DNA of 64,000 bases. Origin: Thiomicrorhabdus sp. ZW0627 (GTDB lineage Bacteria > Pseudomonadota > Gammaproteobacteria > Thiomicrospirales > Thiomicrospiraceae). Below, in pieces: positions 9,472-21,337 of this stretch; the first letter of the stretch is position 1, and every line of letters starts with the position of its first letter. Location of the stretch: positions 22,110 to 86,109 of the forward strand of contig NZ_JARUQR010000006.1 in the NCBI RefSeq assembly GCF_029767005.1. Reading direction: 5' to 3'. A program made the translations under genes and the position numbers. Below the pieces are notes generated by a model. It was not told the origin of the DNA. It saw nothing but the letters and a program-made list of their open reading frames with translations, and ran no database searches.

Positions 9472-9819
9472 TTATTCGCCTTCGGAATTGGCTGTAGACT
9501 TAACATCCCAAAGTTTTTCAAGCGCATAATGTGCTCGCGCCGCTTCGGTCATTACGTGAACGATGGCATTACCAAGGTCCACTAAAACCCAATCAGGCTG
9601 TGGCCCGGCTTCCACTCCCAACGGAGGGTAGCCGGCGTCCTTGAATGCCTGGGCAACCGCGTTACCGGTTGATCTCACATGAGTGGTCGAGGTACCTGTG
9701 GCCACCACCATCAAATCCGCAAACGAGCTTACGCCTGCAACGTCCATGACTTGGATATCGCGTGCTTTACTATCTTCCAAGCTCTGCACGATCAATTCTT
9801 TGATTTCTGCTAATTCCAT
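9472..9819 (-). CDS. rsfS: Ribosome silencing factor RsfS
   Basis: A 115-residue protein of the Iojap/RsfS family. These proteins bind ribosomal protein L14 and block subunit joining when nutrients are limiting. Family blocks visible are the SFADLMVVATGTSTTHVRS segment, EAGPQPDWVLVDLGNAIVHVM and the closing YALEKLW. It lies directly after nadD (18 bp) and before rlmH, the conserved arrangement. Beyond coupling to its neighbours nothing unusual is seen. Confidence 0.96.
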   Translation of the reverse strand: MELAEIKELIVQSLEDSKARDIQVMDVAGVSSFADLMVVATGTSTTHVRSTGNAVAQAFKDAGYPPLGVEAGPQPDWVLVDLGNAIVHVMTEAARAHYALEKLWDVKSTANSEGE

Positions 9820-9837
9820 ATCTTTGATTCTTTTCCT

Positions 9838-10467
9838 TTATTCCACATCTTGATAGAGATGGTTCTGTTGTATGTATTCGATGACAGCCGGCGGCATCAG
9901 ATAATCGACCGACTGTCCTTGTTGTAAATAATTCCGTAACGCCGTCGCGCTCAAGTCCAGCTGCGTGACCTGGACATCTACGATCTGCTCACATAGCTGC
10001 GTAAACTGTTTAACGTGATGCGCCCGCAAAATCTGCCCGGCTTCGGAGTATAGCGGCAGGGCTTCTCCCGGGCGATGCGTCACTGCGACGTTCGCCAGAC
10101 GCAATATCTCCTGCCAATTATGCCAGGTGTGAAAGTTCGCAAACGCATCGGTTCCCATGATCAACACCAGTCCGGCATCAACGTAACGCTGTTTCAATTC
10201 CGCCAAAGTATCCACCATATAGGACGGGCCGCCACGGTCGATCTCAATCGTGTCCAAGCAAAAGGTCGGTTGCCCTGCAATCGCCCTTTCGATCATCTCG
10301 CACCGCTGTTCGGCAGACACACTGGGCTGGCCCCGATGCACCGGTTGATAACAAGGCACAAAACGAACCTGATCCAAGCCCAACTTCATCTGGACTTCCA
10401 GAGCCGGTCGCAGATGGCCGTAATGGATCGGGTCGAAAGTGCCTCCGTTAATACCGATTAAACGCAT
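9838..10467 (-). CDS. nadD: Nicotinate-nucleotide adenylyltransferase
   Basis: Adenylates nicotinate mononucleotide in NAD biosynthesis. The start is placed at the ATG at 10467 (209 residues, beginning MRLIGINGGTFDPIHYGHLR), preceded by SD GGGTGG. The longer frame to 10512 would overlap proA by 26 nt and adds residues without family counterpart. The GGTFDPIHYGH block is the nucleotidyltransferase HxGH motif. The C-terminal LSATALRNYLQQGQ contains the second conserved (ISxTxxR-like) motif. It sits between proA and rsfS, as in Pseudomonas-like genomes. Confidence 0.95.
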   Translation of the reverse strand: MRLIGINGGTFDPIHYGHLRPALEVQMKLGLDQVRFVPCYQPVHRGQPSVSAEQRCEMIERAIAGQPTFCLDTIEIDRGGPSYMVDTLAELKQRYVDAGLVLIMGTDAFANFHTWHNWQEILRLANVAVTHRPGEALPLYSEAGQILRAHHVKQFTQLCEQIVDVQVTQLDLSATALRNYLQQGQSVDYLMPPAVIEYIQQNHLYQDVE

Positions 10468-10486
10468 ATCCACCCGACAATCGCCA

Positions 10487-11740
10487 TTACTGACGAATGG
10501 TGCCGTCTCCAAGCACGATGTATTTCTGGGAAGTTAGCCCTTCCAACCCTACCGGGCCGCGGGCATGGAACTTATCGGTACTGATCCCGATTTCCGCACC
10601 CAGACCATATTCGAAACCGTCTGCAAAACGCGTCGAAGCGTTAACCATTACCGAACTGGAATCAACCTCGGCCAGAAAACGACGTGAAGTGCTGAAGTTT
10701 TCGGTAATGATCGATTCGGTGTGCCCCGAACTGTATTGTGCGATGTGATCCATTGCCGCATCCACATCCGCCACAACACGAATCGACAGGATCGGCGCCA
10801 AATATTCGGTCGCCCAATCTTCTTCTGTGGCTGGTACTGCATCAATAATGGCACGTGTCTTTTCACAACCGCGTAACTCAACACCTTTCTCGGCATATTG
10901 TTTGGCTAATTCCGGCAATACTTTTTCGGCTTGCGACTCGGCGACCAATAGAGTCTCCATCGCGTTACAGACACCGTAACGATGCGTTTTAGCATTGACC
11001 GCAACACGAATCGCCTTATCGTAATCGGCCGCGTCATCGATGTAGACGTGACAAATACCGTCCAAATGTTTGATTACCGGTACGCGTGCGTTCTGACTGA
11101 TGCGTTCGATCAGCCCTTTACCGCCACGTGGAATAATGACGTCCACATATTCCGGCATGGCAATCAATTCACCCACTGCCGCACGGTCGGTTGTTTCCAC
11201 CACTTGAACTGCGGTTTCAGGCAGGCCTGCCTGCTTCAGTCCCTGCTGAATGCAACTTGCCAACGCCTGGTTTGAAAAAGCCGCTTCCGAACCGCCACGC
11301 AAAATCGCCGCATTACCCGACTTAAGGCACAGCGCCGCCGCATCCGCAGTCACGTTAGGACGCGATTCGTAAATGATTCCCACCACCCCCAATGGGACTC
11401 GCATCTTACCGACCTGAATGCCGGAAGGACGGTAGCTCATATCGGTCACTTCGCCGACAGGATCCTGCAAAGCCGCAACCTGACGCAAACCTTCCGCAAT
11501 GCCGGCAATTCCAGCATCGGTCAATGCCAGACGATCCAACATCGCTGCATCCAGTCCGTTCTGTCTGCCGTTCTCAAGGTCTTTGGCATTTTCCGCCTTC
11601 AAACTTTCAGCGGAATTTTCGATGGCTTCGGCCATGGCCAACAGAGCCTGGTTTTTCTGTGCGGTGCTGGCACTGACCAATACTCTGGCGGCCTTTCTGG
11701 CCTGCTGACCCAACTGTTGCATATAGGCTTGAATATCCAT
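10487..11740 (-). CDS. proA: Gamma-glutamyl phosphate reductase (glutamate-5-semialdehyde dehydrogenase)
   Basis: NADPH-dependent enzyme of proline synthesis converting gamma-glutamyl phosphate to glutamate-5-semialdehyde. The protein has 417 residues, the standard length. Conserved blocks include [17 protein letters not shown], the [10 protein letters not shown] segment, and the catalytic Cys within [14 protein letters not shown] (about residue 255). Its insertion between holA and nadD is found in several gammaproteobacterial lineages but not in E. coli. proB is not in this window. A CAGGCCTG copy lies at 11222-11229 in the A-G-L frame. Confidence 0.97.
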   Translation of the reverse strand: MDIQAYMQQLGQQARKAARVLVSASTAQKNQALLAMAEAIENSAESLKAENAKDLENGRQNGLDAAMLDRLALTDAGIAGIAEGLRQVAALQDPVGEVTDMSYRPSGIQVGKMRVPLGVVGIIYESRPNVTADAAALCLKSGNAAILRGGSEAAFSNQALASCIQQGLKQAGLPETAVQVVETTDRAAVGELIAMPEYVDVIIPRGGKGLIERISQNARVPVIKHLDGICHVYIDDAADYDKAIRVAVNAKTHRYGVCNAMETLLVAESQAEKVLPELAKQYAEKGVELRGCEKTRAIIDAVPATEEDWATEYLAPILSIRVVADVDAAMDHIAQYSSGHTESIITENFSTSRRFLAEVDSSSVMVNASTRFADGFEYGLGAEIGISTDKFHARGPVGLEGLTSQKYIVLGDGTIRQ

Positions 11741-11799
11741 GCGTTACGCTTCCTATCCCTTTTCTATCTGTTCTTTAATTCGTTTTTGTCCGCGAACTC

Positions 11800-12837
11800 T
11801 CAATTCGCGATTTTGTTAACCAGTGCCGTCAATCCCATCCAGACTTCTTCGGCGTCGAGTGTTTTGCGAATGCCTTTAATCATCAAATCAATCTGCAGAG
11901 CCTCTTTCAATAAACCCTGCCAGTAATCACCCTGATGACGCTGCAAGGCCGAACCGACTTCATTCTGGCGTGATTGCCAGATACGCAGCTGTTTATACGC
12001 TTGAGCCAGTGGCATGGACTGACGCAACTGCGAAAGTTCCACAAGCTGACGGATCTCCTTGGCCAACAACCACAGAATCACCGGAGCTTCCAAGCCTTCC
12101 TGTCGCAAACGCAATAGCATCTGCTGGGCATGATCGGATTTGCCAAGCAACATCGACGTCGCCAACGCAAACAACTGATAATGCGCCTGGTCGACAACAC
12201 TGTCGGCAATTATCTGTGCGTTGATGCTGGAATTGGCCGGATAGAGCAAGCTCAGTTTGATCAATTCCTGGTCAGCCGCAAGCAAATTACCCTCGACACG
12301 TTCCGCCAGTAATGCCGCCGCTTCCGGCTCCAGTTGTAATCCGTACTGAACGGCTTTCTGCTGGCACCACCCCGGCAGAGCCTGTGTCGGCACAGGCTTG
12401 GCCTGAACCACGAGTCCTGCTGATTCAATCGCTGAAACCCATTTGGATTTAAGCTGACGGCTGTCGAGTTTTTCGCACTCCAATAGCACAATCACTTCCG
12501 GAGGCATTCCGGCCTGCGCCTGCGTCAGGTTGGCCCAATCCTGTATGAACTTGGTGCCGTCGGTTCCCGGAGAACCTTTCGGCATAGAGACCATAACCAC
12601 CCGCTGTTCCGAAAACAGGGAGCCCGCTTGGGTTTCCATCTGCAGTGACTGCCAATCAAACCCGGCATCCACCTCGTAACGGTCGCCGAACAGATACCCT
12701 TGCGACTGCAAATTCTGTCTCAAACCGTCCACGCAATCCCTCAAAAACAACGCTTCTTCACCATGGAACAGATAGATCGGCTTTAGATCCACGGTTCCCT
12801 GTTGTAACTGATTTAAAAAAGCGCTGGCTAAAATCAC
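11800..12837 (-). CDS. holA: DNA polymerase III delta subunit
   Basis: Clamp-loader subunit that opens the beta sliding clamp. The 345-residue protein matches the family length. The N-terminus has the HolA pattern IYLFHGEEALFLRDCVD, followed by the degenerate AAA-like domain and the C-terminal helical domain. The frame begins with GTG at 12837, where no clear SD is visible, so the exact start is uncertain by a few codons. It lies 65 bp after lptE and 59 bp before proA in the conserved leuS-lptE-holA order. Confidence 0.94.
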   Translation of the reverse strand: MILASAFLNQLQQGTVDLKPIYLFHGEEALFLRDCVDGLRQNLQSQGYLFGDRYEVDAGFDWQSLQMETQAGSLFSEQRVVMVSMPKGSPGTDGTKFIQDWANLTQAQAGMPPEVIVLLECEKLDSRQLKSKWVSAIESAGLVVQAKPVPTQALPGWCQQKAVQYGLQLEPEAAALLAERVEGNLLAADQELIKLSLLYPANSSINAQIIADSVVDQAHYQLFALATSMLLGKSDHAQQMLLRLRQEGLEAPVILWLLAKEIRQLVELSQLRQSMPLAQAYKQLRIWQSRQNEVGSALQRHQGDYWQGLLKEALQIDLMIKGIRKTLDAEEVWMGLTALVNKIAN

Positions 12838-12902
12838 GGTGTTTTATTCAACTTATTTTGTTTATATGGGATTCAAAATGTTTTTCAAACTTGGACGAAC
12901 CG

Positions 12903-13523
12903 TCATTTGGCAACCTCGTCGCCCTGTTTTGATCTCTTCAACAGAGCGCGGTTGATGCGATCCACGATCTGACGAGCGACCTCCTGAGCCATTTGGCGGC
13001 GGATGTCTTCCAACTCACGGTTTGAAGCCAACAACGCATTGTTGTCAATCTGGTGATCGCGGTAACTGCTGACCTCCGCATTCAACAACATGACTTCGGT
13101 CGCAACCTCTTCAACCTCAAACGCCTGTTTAAGAGTTAACAACAAAGACGAAACGTCACCAGTTCCGGTATAACTGGTTCTCGACTGGTGGCTATAGGTC
13201 GTTGCGAGACGCACCTCCAATTCCGCACCGGCCAGACTGTCGGCAATCGTAACACCACTGCTCTTAAGCTGTTGTTTCAACGCATCTGCCACATCAGGCT
13301 GAACAGACTCCAGGCCGGAAAGCTTAACGCTTTTAAACTGCACTTCTCCAGCTGTGCCGTAGCCACGAAGGTGGAAACCGCAGCCACTCAATAAAGTGAC
13401 CGCAAACAACACGAGCAACACACCCGCACCTATTCTCAAAGTGTCCATCGACACGTCAAACGGAGCGTTTGAAACCCGGCAGGCCTGTTGGGTTTTCGAA
13501 GGCGTCGAAACCGACATCGTCAT
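12903..13523 (-). CDS. lptE: LPS-assembly lipoprotein LptE
   Basis: Outer-membrane lipoprotein that plugs and assembles the LptD translocon for lipopolysaccharide export. The lipobox LSGC (residues 45-48 from the first ATG) is followed by the family signature GFHLRGYG. The start is ambiguous. ATG 13523 has SD AAGGA and lies 10 bp from the leuS stop, but gives a long 47-residue signal. ATG 13448 would give a typical 22-residue lipoprotein signal but has no clear SD. A CAGGCCTG lies between the two candidates (13480-13487). Position after leuS supports the call. Confidence 0.92.
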   Translation of the reverse strand: MTMSVSTPSKTQQACRVSNAPFDVSMDTLRIGAGVLLVLFAVTLLSGCGFHLRGYGTAGEVQFKSVKLSGLESVQPDVADALKQQLKSSGVTIADSLAGAELEVRLATTYSHQSRTSYTGTGDVSSLLLTLKQAFEVEEVATEVMLLNAEVSSYRDHQIDNNALLASNRELEDIRRQMAQEVARQIVDRINRALLKRSKQGDEVAK

Positions 13524-13532
13524 ACCGAATCC

Positions 13533-16025
<2,493 letters not shown>

Positions 16026-16142
16026 TTAAATCGTTTAAAATCAGTTCCAAGGGCTAAAATGCCTGAGCGGAACTTCGGCTTGATAAATCAAATAAATAAG
16101 TTCAATATTATAGTAGATACAGACACGTCAGAGGGAAAAATA

Positions 16143-16538
16143 ATGAGTCAACATAAAATGTTGCATGCTTACCGTACATTGTTGAATTTTGCGATGCGCA
16201 CAGCGATTTCAGCGGAAAACGCAACTTGGTCGCTGCTTGGCAAAACCATCGAAAAAGCCGAGCAGATCGATCACGACCTGGAAGAACTTACCGACAAGGA
16301 ATTCAAGCAGGTTCAGGAAGATTTGCAGGCTGACTTGATGCAGACGGCGGAATACCTAGCCGATGTTGAAAAAGGCATCGATGAATTTCTGGATATGGAC
16401 CTACCGGTTCTGGAACAGATACTGATCGACAAAGCCCTAAGCTTGGCGGATCCGACGGAAATCACGGTTTTACGATTCCGTTTGGCGGCGGCTATGGATG
16501 AAAACCATCCGATTCTCGAAGAAGCCCACAAACATTAA
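16143..16538 (+). CDS. Helical protein resembling the N-terminal part of the YbeL/DUF1451 family, without the zinc ribbon
   Basis: A 131-residue acidic, helix-rich protein starting at ATG 16143 with SD GAGGG seven nt upstream. The open frame extends further upstream, but that part lacks a good ribosome-binding site. Residues around LHAYRTLLNFAMRTAISAEN and the ELTDKEFKQVQEDLQADL segment resemble the N-terminal helices of YbeL-type proteins, which are encoded next to leuS in E. coli. The C-terminal zinc ribbon of that family is absent: there is no cysteine in the protein. The assignment is tentative and function is unknown. Confidence 0.55.
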   Translation: MSQHKMLHAYRTLLNFAMRTAISAENATWSLLGKTIEKAEQIDHDLEELTDKEFKQVQEDLQADLMQTAEYLADVEKGIDEFLDMDLPVLEQILIDKALSLADPTEITVLRFRLAAAMDENHPILEEAHKH

Positions 16539-16563
16539 ACCGTTAACCTTGAATCGGTACTTC

Positions 16564-16589
16564 AAACGCACTCTCTAACGAGTGCGTTT
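16564..16589. terminator. Bidirectional hairpin terminator
   Basis: A perfect 10-bp stem (AAACGCACTC / GAGTGCGTTT) with a 6-nt loop lies between the convergent genes ending at 16538 and 16606. The T-tracts are short on both sides, so efficiency is uncertain. Confidence 0.65.
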
Positions 16590-16605
16590 ATACTGTAGAA
16601 GCACC

Positions 16606-17079
16606 CTACACTTTCGCCGCTTCCTTTTCTTTCCATATACGCTTCAAATTATGGATATAGATAATCAGAATAAAAAAGGCGGTTGAAATTCCACCTAGAA
16701 TCAACAACGTCCAATTCTCTTCCGGCACGGTATCGAGAAGAATTAATTTTCGGATAATCACGACAAACGCAATCTCCAAAAAGGTCAGCGCGTAATCAAA
16801 ACTGTTATTTATAAACAGAGCCTTAACGATTGCCAACACGATCAAAGTAAATAACGCATCCGTCAGCAATACTTTAATCGACGGGAAATCCAAAACACCC
16901 TGCGCAAGAATGAATTCAAGCAGTTTACTTGAAATACTAAACAAACAGGCAGCAAGATACACCACCATAAAAACAATGAAAACAAGTCGAAGCAACGAAA
17001 CAGCTTTCACCATACCAAGCTCAACCTCTTTTTGCACCAAAAGGTCTAACTTAGCCAACCAACTATTTTTCGGTTCCAT
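16606..17079 (-). CDS. PsiE-like inner-membrane protein
   Basis: A 157-residue protein with four predicted transmembrane segments and a basic cytoplasmic C-terminus. The stretch DALFTLIVLAIVKALF, followed by YALTFLEIAFVVIIRKLILLD, matches the pattern of the phosphate-starvation-inducible PsiE family, whose molecular role is not established. It is monocistronic: a terminator lies downstream, and lnt, encoded on the same strand, ends 158 bp upstream of it. No Pho-box was recognised upstream, so phosphate regulation is not supported by the sequence I can see. Confidence 0.6.
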   Translation of the reverse strand: MEPKNSWLAKLDLLVQKEVELGMVKAVSLLRLVFIVFMVVYLAACLFSISSKLLEFILAQGVLDFPSIKVLLTDALFTLIVLAIVKALFINNSFDYALTFLEIAFVVIIRKLILLDTVPEENWTLLILGGISTAFFILIIYIHNLKRIWKEKEAAKV

Positions 17080-17237
17080 GAAATTACCAGGAAAGATATT
17101 AAGAGAAGTTAACTTTGGAAATTAACAATCAAACGACCGTTTGAATAGACCAATTGTATCAAAGGCAAAGACAAACCGAACAGCATGCGGAAAAAAATCT
17201 CACCATTCATTTCCGCACGATCAAGCAGACAGGCCCT

Positions 17238-18800
17238 TCAGACTTTAGAATCTTTCTGTCGACCAGAAAGCTTAGAAAAACGTCCGGAAAGGAAGTAACG
17301 TTTACTAAGAACAAAAGCAAAAATGGTGAACAGCATAAACAATACCGGCAAGTTACGCCATTCAGCAAAGAACGTCATCCCCTCGTAAGGCTGAACGTCT
17401 CCTCTCAACACGCCCTCTTCATAAGGTGGAATCGACTGTTTCACCACACCGTCCACGCCGACAATAATCGTATTCCCGGTATTGGTGCTACGTGCGATTT
17501 CCCGTCCCAGCTCCAATGCTCGCATACGAACCTCCTGCACCTGCTGATCCGGTTCGAAGGTATGCGCAAACCAAGCATCGTTACTCACTGTAAGCAAATA
17601 CTTGGCATCCGGCAGATAGCGAGCCAGTTCATCACCAAAAGCCATCTCGTAGCAGATACTTAAACCCGCTAGCTGACCACCCAACATCATCGGTGGTTGA
17701 TCGGCACTGCCAGCAGTAAAGGTCGAAAAAGGAATATCGAACAGGCCCGTCAGGAATTCAAACAGCGAATGGAAAGGAAAGAACTCACTGAACGGCACCA
17801 AATGACTTTTCAGATATCGATCTTCGGGCTTATGAAGGTTCACCACAGCGTTGTAATAGTTATCCCCACCTTCATCACCCGTAATCACGCCGACCACAAT
17901 ATCGGTATTGAGCAGCTTGGCGTCTCTGATGAACGAATATAAAGCCCCTTTCTCGACCACATCAAAGTAGGTCGGGATTGCGGTTTCCGGCCAGACCACC
18001 ACATCAGCATCCATATTCTGTTTGGTATGAGTGACATAGGACTTCAAGGTAGGATAGAAATTCTGCTTCTGCCATTTCTCTTCCTGCGGGATATTGCCCT
18101 GAACCAATGCGACATCGATCGGCTTGCCAACCGGTTTCACCCACTCCACTTGCTGCAGGAAACCGCCTCCGATCCACAGAGCAGCCAACAAAACGCTCGG
18201 AAGCAGCCAGGCGCGCTGCTTCACAAACCACAGCAGCAGCCCGGCGCTCATCGCCACCGCCCAACTGACTCCTAGAACACCCAGAAGCGGTGCGTAGCCT
18301 TCCAGCCAAGTGTCAAGATGGCTCATTCCCAACGGCAAGAACGGAAAACCGCCGAACAGGGTTGCGCGCAAATATTCGCCCAGCACCCATACCGCGGGAA
18401 ACAATAGAAACAAAGCTGGTGCGGTTCGCTTTCCGTCTCTGAAAGCAAATGCCAAAAGTCCGGACAACCCTGTATACAGCGCCAAAAATAGGACGAACGC
18501 AAAGGTAGCAAGAACCGCAGCGATCAGATGAACGCCGGAATAGAAATACATACTGGAAAACAGCCAGCTGACTCCCAGTCCAAACTGCCCCAGCCCGAAC
18601 CACATGCCAAGCTTGAAACCGTCCAGACGACTCTCCGCCTCCAACCATAGGGCGAACAAGCCCGCCAACGAGATCAGAATAACCGGAGAATAGGAAAACG
18701 GCGCATAGGCGAACACCGAAACCACCCCAAGCAAAAATGCGATGAGATGGTTTTTACGGGGTACGAAGGCCGAACCGATGATTCTCCAAAAGAATTTCAA
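17238..18800 (-). CDS. lnt: Apolipoprotein N-acyltransferase
   Basis: Inner-membrane enzyme that adds the third acyl chain to lipoproteins, completing their maturation for Lol sorting. At 520 residues, it has six or more N-terminal membrane helices followed by a nitrilase-fold domain. The catalytic triad is visible as Glu in VVWPETAIPTY, Lys in YLKSHLVPFSEFFP and Cys in LSICYEMAFGDEL. The start is TTG immediately after the corC stop (TAA-TTG), so translation is coupled. It is the last gene of the miaB-phoH-ybeY-corC-lnt run. Confidence 0.96.
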   Translation of the reverse strand: MKFFWRIIGSAFVPRKNHLIAFLLGVVSVFAYAPFSYSPVILISLAGLFALWLEAESRLDGFKLGMWFGLGQFGLGVSWLFSSMYFYSGVHLIAAVLATFAFVLFLALYTGLSGLLAFAFRDGKRTAPALFLLFPAVWVLGEYLRATLFGGFPFLPLGMSHLDTWLEGYAPLLGVLGVSWAVAMSAGLLLWFVKQRAWLLPSVLLAALWIGGGFLQQVEWVKPVGKPIDVALVQGNIPQEEKWQKQNFYPTLKSYVTHTKQNMDADVVVWPETAIPTYFDVVEKGALYSFIRDAKLLNTDIVVGVITGDEGGDNYYNAVVNLHKPEDRYLKSHLVPFSEFFPFHSLFEFLTGLFDIPFSTFTAGSADQPPMMLGGQLAGLSICYEMAFGDELARYLPDAKYLLTVSNDAWFAHTFEPDQQVQEVRMRALELGREIARSTNTGNTIIVGVDGVVKQSIPPYEEGVLRGDVQPYEGMTFFAEWRNLPVLFMLFTIFAFVLSKRYFLSGRFSKLSGRQKDSKV

Positions 18801-19664
18801 TTAATCGGCCTCGATTTCAGGATACACCTGGCTTGAATCGAGCGGCTGGACTTTAAACAATTCGGCACGGCGATCGCTGGCCTTGAATACGGTAAAATTC
18901 AAGCCGCAAAGTTCAATCTCTTCACCCTCGACCGGAACATGCCCCAATTCAAGCGCCAAAGTTCCGCCAATGGTTTCACTTTTATCCGTTGGAACGTCCA
19001 CACGGAAAAATGCATTAAACTCGTCAAGCGGCGTGATCGCCTTAACCGTGTAAGCACCTCCGACGTACTTCTGGATGAAAGAGTCTTCATCCACGTCATG
19101 TTCGTCTTCAATATTACCGACGATTTGCTCCAACACATCCTCGATCGTCACCAATCCGGCCAGCTCACCGTACTCATCGACGACCAAAGCCAAGTGGTTG
19201 CGACTGGTCTTAAAATCGTGCAACAGCATATTCAAACGTTTGCTTTCCGGAACGAATGTCGGCTCACGATAAATCGCTTCCAACTCTTCCTTAGTCTTCA
19301 ATTCGCCTTTGACCACCGCACGAAACACATCCTTAGCCAACAGAACCCCGACGATACCGCCCTGAGTCCCTTCAATCACCGGATAACGCGAATGCGATGT
19401 TTCCAACATCTGTTCCAAAATCACTTCCAAAGGCTCCGAAGCGTCCACCACTTCAATTTGCATCCTTGGAATCATGATGTCTCTGACTCGTGCTTCAGAG
19501 ACGTTTAACACACCTTCGATCATCAACTGCGCATCCGAGTCTATCACCCCCTGGCTTTGCGCATCTTTGATCATATCTAGAAGCTCTTCCCGACTCTCCG
19601 GTTCATCTGAAAATACCTTTCCAAGACGCTCTAACCACGAAGAGCCGCTACTACTGTCGCTCAT
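18801..19664 (-). CDS. corC: CorC/HlyC-family CBS-domain protein
   Basis: A 287-residue cytoplasmic protein with two CBS domains (about residues 70-190, including RYPVIEGTQGGIVGVLLAKD and LALVVDEYGELAGLVTIEDVLEQIVG). A C-terminal CorC/HlyC transporter-associated domain follows. E. coli CorC (YbeX) has been linked to Mg/Co efflux and more recently to ribosome maturation; the second fits its place beside ybeY and phoH. There are 38 bp after ybeY and none before lnt. Confidence 0.94.
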   Translation of the reverse strand: MSDSSSGSSWLERLGKVFSDEPESREELLDMIKDAQSQGVIDSDAQLMIEGVLNVSEARVRDIMIPRMQIEVVDASEPLEVILEQMLETSHSRYPVIEGTQGGIVGVLLAKDVFRAVVKGELKTKEELEAIYREPTFVPESKRLNMLLHDFKTSRNHLALVVDEYGELAGLVTIEDVLEQIVGNIEDEHDVDEDSFIQKYVGGAYTVKAITPLDEFNAFFRVDVPTDKSETIGGTLALELGHVPVEGEEIELCGLNFTVFKASDRRAELFKVQPLDSSQVYPEIEAD

Positions 19665-19702
19665 TAGCTTTAGTTACCTTCCATTATAAAAATTCTGTTT
19701 GA

Positions 19703-20194
19703 TCACACCTGTTCGTCATAAGGATCGGCATAACCCAATCCGTGCATGATCTCGATCTCCAAGGCTTCCATCTCTTCCGCCTCGTCATCCTCTATATGGT
19801 CATAACCTTGCAAATGCAAGGTGCCGTGCACAATCATATGCGCCCAATGGGCTTCCAATGTTTTGCCCTGCTCTTCCGCTTCCTTCGCCACCACATCGGC
19901 ACAGATTACCAAGTCGCCAAGATAAGGCAATGCCTCGCCAAGATCCAGCAGGCCTGGTGGGTTTTCGAATTCAAACGAAAGCACATTGGTGGGTTTATCC
20001 TTGCCTCTATAATCGCGGTTCAGGGTCTGACTCTCTTCCTCATCCACGATCCTTACGGTCAGCTCATTGGCTTCATTCGCCAACTCACCGACCAAACTGG
20101 CTTGAACCCACTGCTCACACTGCTCCAATGTGGGAATTTTTTGCGGCTCGATCGCCCACTGCAAATCTACCTCAACCATTTTCGCCTCCGGCAT
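19703..20194 (-). CDS. ybeY: Endoribonuclease YbeY
   Basis: Zinc-dependent RNase for 16S rRNA 3'-end maturation and ribosome quality control. The 163-residue protein has the metal-binding motif [11 protein letters not shown] near the C-terminus and the [15 protein letters not shown] block typical of the family. It starts at ATG 20194, 51 bp after phoH, and is followed by corC. A CAGGCCTG copy at 19949-19956 encodes part of PPGLLD. Confidence 0.96.
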   Translation of the reverse strand: MPEAKMVEVDLQWAIEPQKIPTLEQCEQWVQASLVGELANEANELTVRIVDEEESQTLNRDYRGKDKPTNVLSFEFENPPGLLDLGEALPYLGDLVICADVVAKEAEEQGKTLEAHWAHMIVHGTLHLQGYDHIEDDEAEEMEALEIEIMHGLGYADPYDEQV

Positions 20195-20245
20195 TGTGCT
20201 TTAACAAACTGAAATTAAACTCCATACTGCAAACCTTCGGCACCA

Positions 20246-21226
20246 TCAACCTTTAGATGTCTTACCGGCATGTTTACGATCATACTGGTCGTAGGCCTTG
20301 ACGATTTTCTGAACCAGAGAATGGCGCACCACGTCTTTAGCCTGATAAAAAGTAAAGCCAATGTCTTCGACCCCATCCAACACCTCAATCACATGGCGCA
20401 AGCCGGATTTCTGGTGTTTCGGCAAGTCACACTGGGTAATGTCGCCAGTGATCACCGCCGTGGAAGAGAACCCCATACGAGTCAGGAACATTTTCATCTG
20501 TTCCATGGTCGTGTTTTGCGCCTCATCCAAAATGATGAAAGCTTCATTCAGAGTGCGTCCGCGCATGAAAGCCAGTGGAGCCACCTCGATCACATTTTTT
20601 TCGATCAGACGCTCGACCGTTTCAAATCCGAGCATTTCGAACAACGCATCGAACAGAGGACGTAGGTAAGGGTCAACTTTCTGGCTCAAATCTCCCGGCA
20701 AAAAGCCTAATTTCTCACCCGCTTCAACCGCCGGACGCGTCAAAATGATGCGTCGAACCTTTTCGTTCTCCAAAGCTTCCACCGCACAGGCAACGGCCAA
20801 GTAGGTCTTCCCGGTTCCGGCCGGACCGATTCCGAAATTGATGTCGTATTCCTGAATCGATTCCACATACTGGGCCTGGTTGGCGTTACGCGTTTTAATG
20901 ACCTTACGGCGCGTCTTGATCAATTTCTGCTCGACCGTCATTGGCTGAGCCTCATCCAACCCTAAATCATGAAGTGCCAGATGCACTTTCTCAGGATCCA
21001 ACGTTTCCGAAGCCGTTTCTTCATACAAATCGCGCAGCAGCTGTTCGGCCTGCACCAAGCGATCACCCAATCCGGTAACGAAAACGGTAAACCCACGGGC
21101 GTTGAGTTCAACCCCCAAACGCAATTCGATCTGTTCCAGATGTTCGTTGTGCCAGCCGAATAGATTCTGCAGGCGCTCATTATCCTGAGGATAAAGATCA
21201 AATTGAATAGTATGCAATGTTGTCAA
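20246..21226 (-). CDS. phoH: PhoH-family ATPase (YbeZ/PhoL)
   Basis: Cytoplasmic P-loop ATPase that partners YbeY in ribosome maturation. The 326-residue protein has Walker A GPAGTGKTYLAV (about residue 140), Walker B FIILDEAQNTT and the PhoH core TRPAVEAGEKLGFLPGDL. An N-terminal KH-like region precedes it. The frame begins with TTG at 21226; an alternative start a few codons in cannot be excluded. It sits between miaB and ybeY in the standard order. Confidence 0.95.
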   Translation of the reverse strand: MTTLHTIQFDLYPQDNERLQNLFGWHNEHLEQIELRLGVELNARGFTVFVTGLGDRLVQAEQLLRDLYEETASETLDPEKVHLALHDLGLDEAQPMTVEQKLIKTRRKVIKTRNANQAQYVESIQEYDINFGIGPAGTGKTYLAVACAVEALENEKVRRIILTRPAVEAGEKLGFLPGDLSQKVDPYLRPLFDALFEMLGFETVERLIEKNVIEVAPLAFMRGRTLNEAFIILDEAQNTTMEQMKMFLTRMGFSSTAVITGDITQCDLPKHQKSGLRHVIEVLDGVEDIGFTFYQAKDVVRHSLVQKIVKAYDQYDRKHAGKTSKG

Positions 21227-21337
21227 TAGTGACTCTCGGAGCTAAAAAATGAAAAAACGTTATTATTTCAAATAAATAATAACGCTTGCATGAAAATTAT
21301 ATGACCGACTGTGATCTACGGAACGATGAAACTAAGT

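Noticed and set aside
12903-13523. lptE as a truncated gene because of its odd N-terminus
   Set aside because: The lipobox and the full LptE body are intact; only the choice between two start codons is open.
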